Assembly: GCA_902765725.1 (NCBI GenBank)
Contig: CACXAT010000006.1
Span: forward strand, 149,081-213,080
Length of the DNA: 64,000 nt
Direction: 5' to 3'
Source: an uncultured Lachnospiraceae bacterium
GTDB taxonomy: Bacteria > Bacillota > Clostridia > Lachnospirales > Lachnospiraceae
The notes beneath the pieces were generated by a model that ran no database searches, was not told the DNA's origin, and saw only the letters and a list, made by a program, of their open reading frames with translations. Below, in pieces: positions 62,183-64,000 of this stretch. A program made the translations under genes and the position numbers. Every line of letters begins with the position of its first letter. Position 1 is the first letter of the stretch.

Positions 62183-63040
62183 TTACTTTAGTTTTTCTCT
62201 CAGATTTGTTACGAAACTGGTATGATTCAGTTTAATAAAATGAGCCTTCTGCTGTGTTTTCCTGACAGTGACTTTCTCACCGCGCGCCATATCCAGGTAG
62301 TTATCGCCGTCAAATGATATCTCCGCCCCTGCTTCTTCAGGTTCCCTGCTGCCGCAGACCTCGACAGTGACACTCACGTTGTCCGGCAGGACGATGGTCC
62401 TGGAAGCCAGCGTATGGGGCGCGATCGCCGTAAGAAGTATAAGAGATGCATCCGGTGATACGATGGGGCCCCCGGCCGACAGCGTATAGCCGGTAGAACC
62501 GGTAGGTGTTGAAACGATGATCCCGTCAGCCCTGTAGGAGCACAGAAAAGTATCATCCACGAAGATATTGAAGTCGACCACGCGAAGCCTTCCCCGCCGG
62601 GTGATTACAATATCATTCAGAGCGATATCCTCGGCATTTCGTCCGTCCGGTCTCTGCACCATCCCGCAGAGCATCATACGGTCTTCGAGAAAATACTCGT
62701 CCCGTATCAGCCGGTCCAGAGCATCCGTGACATTCGATGCCTCGATCTCTGCCAGATACCCCAGCGTTCCCATATTGATGCCGAGGATGGGAAGACCCGT
62801 TCCTACGATATCCCTGGAAGCATGAAGCAGTGTTCCGTCACCGCCGATCGCGATGACACATTCAGCTTCCTTCGGGATCCGGGAAGGATCCGTATACTGC
62901 CCCCGGGAAGATGCCAAATCTCCTTCGTATTCTTCAAGATAACATAGATTGCCCTTTTCTTCCAGATATTTTTTCACGCAAGCAGCCTGTTTGACTGCAT
63001 TTTCCTTGAATCTGTTTACAATCACATAATAACACTTCAT
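62183..63040 (-). CDS. nadK: NAD kinase
   Basis: A 285-residue enzyme phosphorylating NAD to NADP. The GGDGT motif is in VIAIGGDGTLLHASRD, followed by NDIVITR and GSTGYTLSAGGPIV. The ATG at 63040 is used; a TTG at 63046 overlapping the tlyA stop is 5 bases after AGGAG and may be the real start. It overlaps or touches tlyA, implying translational coupling. Confidence 0.95.
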   Translation of the reverse strand: MKCYYVIVNRFKENAVKQAACVKKYLEEKGNLCYLEEYEGDLASSRGQYTDPSRIPKEAECVIAIGGDGTLLHASRDIVGTGLPILGINMGTLGYLAEIEASNVTDALDRLIRDEYFLEDRMMLCGMVQRPDGRNAEDIALNDIVITRRGRLRVVDFNIFVDDTFLCSYRADGIIVSTPTGSTGYTLSAGGPIVSPDASLILLTAIAPHTLASRTIVLPDNVSVTVEVCGSREPEEAGAEISFDGDNYLDMARGEKVTVRKTQQKAHFIKLNHTSFVTNLREKLK

Positions 63041-63042
63041 TT

Positions 63043-63864
63043 TCAAGTCCGCTCCTGCGATCCGGACAGCGTCCTGTGCGCGTCCTGCACAACGCTCCGG
63101 ATCTGCTCCGCGTCCGGGATCCCCGTATCCGCCGCGCCTTTCACCAGGCAGGCAAGATATTCGATATTGCCCTCCGGCCCGGTGATGGGCGAGAATGTCA
63201 GTCCCGCGCAGGAAAAGCCGGTATCCTTCGCATAGCCGAGAACATTCTCTATGACCTCCCTGTGGACGGCAGGATCTCTGACGACGCCCTTGCGCCCGAC
63301 CTTCTCCCTGCCGGCTTCAAACTGCGGCTTGATCAGAGCCGCCACGCTGCCATTCTCAGACAGGGTATTCCACACCGGCCCCAGGATCAGCTTCAGTGAG
63401 ATAAATGAAACGTCGATGGAGGAAAAGTCCGGGACCTCGGGAAGATCCTCCGGAGACAGCGCCCTTGCGTTGAACCGCTCCATGCACACGACTCTCGGAT
63501 CATTGCGAAGCTTCCAGTCCAGCTGTCCGTGTCCAACGTCGATCGAATACACAAGCTTTGCCCCGTTCTGGAGCATGCAGTCGGTGAAGCCGCCGGTGGA
63601 AGCGCCGATATCCATGCAGACCTTCCCCTCCAGCTGAAGGCCGAACTGTCCGATCGCCTTCTCCAGCTTCAGTCCGCCCCTGCTCACATACCGAAGGGCG
63701 TGTCCGCGCACCTCAATTGTAGCACCGGTGTCGAACTTCATGCCGGCCTTGTCTTCCTTCTGGCCGTCCACATACACGCAGCCTGCCATGATGGTTGTTT
63801 TTGCCTTCTCCCTGGAACTGAAGAAACCGTTCCTTACCAGGAGTACATCCAGTCTCTCTTTCAT
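63043..63864 (-). CDS. tlyA: TlyA-family rRNA methyltransferase
   Basis: A 273-residue protein with an N-terminal S4 RNA-binding domain (RLDVLLVRNGFFSSREKAKTTI) and an FtsJ-type SAM domain (DIGASTGGFTDCML, SIDVGHGQLDWKL). Homologues methylate ribose in 16S/23S rRNA. The ATG overlaps the dxs stop as ATGA. Confidence 0.94.
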   Translation of the reverse strand: MKERLDVLLVRNGFFSSREKAKTTIMAGCVYVDGQKEDKAGMKFDTGATIEVRGHALRYVSRGGLKLEKAIGQFGLQLEGKVCMDIGASTGGFTDCMLQNGAKLVYSIDVGHGQLDWKLRNDPRVVCMERFNARALSPEDLPEVPDFSSIDVSFISLKLILGPVWNTLSENGSVAALIKPQFEAGREKVGRKGVVRDPAVHREVIENVLGYAKDTGFSCAGLTFSPITGPEGNIEYLACLVKGAADTGIPDAEQIRSVVQDAHRTLSGSQERT

Positions 63865-64000
63865 ACGATAAGCCCGATCATTCTCGTCTGGATCCGCCGG
63901 AAGATGCTCCCGGCATCGATGCCCGTCTCCTCCTTCAGGACACTGACAGATCCCGCTTCGATATATTCGTCCGGCAGAGCGATCTGCTCCACCTCCACGT
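63861..64000 (-). CDS. dxs: 1-deoxy-D-xylulose-5-phosphate synthase, C-terminus only
   Basis: The last 46 codons of a gene running off the right edge. The peptide VEQIALPDEYIEAGSV...IFRRIQTRM matches the C-terminal end of Dxs (PDxYIExGS motif), which makes the first intermediate of the MEP isoprenoid pathway. Gene order dxs-tlyA-nadK-argR-recN supports this. Its stop overlaps the tlyA start. Confidence 0.82.
   Translation of the reverse strand, partial: VEVEQIALPDEYIEAGSVSVLKEETGIDAGSIFRRIQTRMIGLIV

Overview
The window looks like chromosome from a Gram-positive anaerobe of the class Clostridia, most likely a moderately high-GC Lachnospiraceae. Evidence for this is the set of families common in that group (DUF4358 lipoprotein, DUF5721, TrmK, PepV-type dipeptidase, DegV, cellobiose phosphorylase), strong AGGAGG-type ribosome sites, SigA-type promoters, a CIRCE operator, an ArgR regulator with ARG boxes, and the dxs-tlyA-nadK-argR-recN gene order. 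I see no prophage, integrase, transposase, CRISPR array or rRNA. Placement is inferred from gene content only.

Layout. 1-3.9 kb: a cell-surface acylation module (DHHW protein, MBOAT acyltransferase, divergent SGNH hydrolase). 3.9-9.7 kb: lipoprotein, dipeptidase and the complete dTDP-L-rhamnose pathway rfbA-rfbB-rfbD-rfbC. 9.8-13.5 kb: glmM, an alanyl-tRNA editing protein and a HAD phosphatase. 13.5-17.2 kb: a large repeat-rich surface protein and the RNase P RNA. 17.2-27 kb: nucleoside kinase, tRNA-Ala, then a leftward run of subtilase, GH13 enzyme, dGTPase, DnaG and TrmK; rpoD, usually found between dnaG and trmK, is absent. 27-33.7 kb: a leftward cluster comEA, response regulator, histidine kinase, GerMN lipoprotein, comEC.

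33.8-41.5 kb: glycerol kinase and arginine biosynthesis argC-argJ-argB-argD, with argG divergent. The shared argC/argG control region carries ARG-box-like palindromes, and argR itself lies at 61.7 kb. 41.5-47.7 kb: small membrane protein, DegV, DUF5721, htpG under a SigA promoter abutting a CIRCE operator, a 230-bp near-perfect palindromic element, a cysteine-heptad coiled-coil protein, and surE. 47.7-59.3 kb: alpha-galactosidase, TraX-like membrane protein, YdcF-like protein, glnS, a glycosyltransferase, mutY, a LacI regulator and the divergent cellobiose phosphorylase with three LacI-type operators. 59.3-64 kb: rpiB and the recN-argR-nadK-tlyA-dxs cluster, with dxs cut by the window edge.

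Most of the window is housekeeping metabolism. The points most worth a second look are the response regulator that lacks the front half of its winged-helix domain (about 32.6 kb), the palindromic element (45.8-46.0 kb), the cysteine-heptad protein (46.1 kb), the two-component system sandwiched between competence genes, the probable non-ATG start of comEC, and the possible leaderless start of the TraX-like gene.
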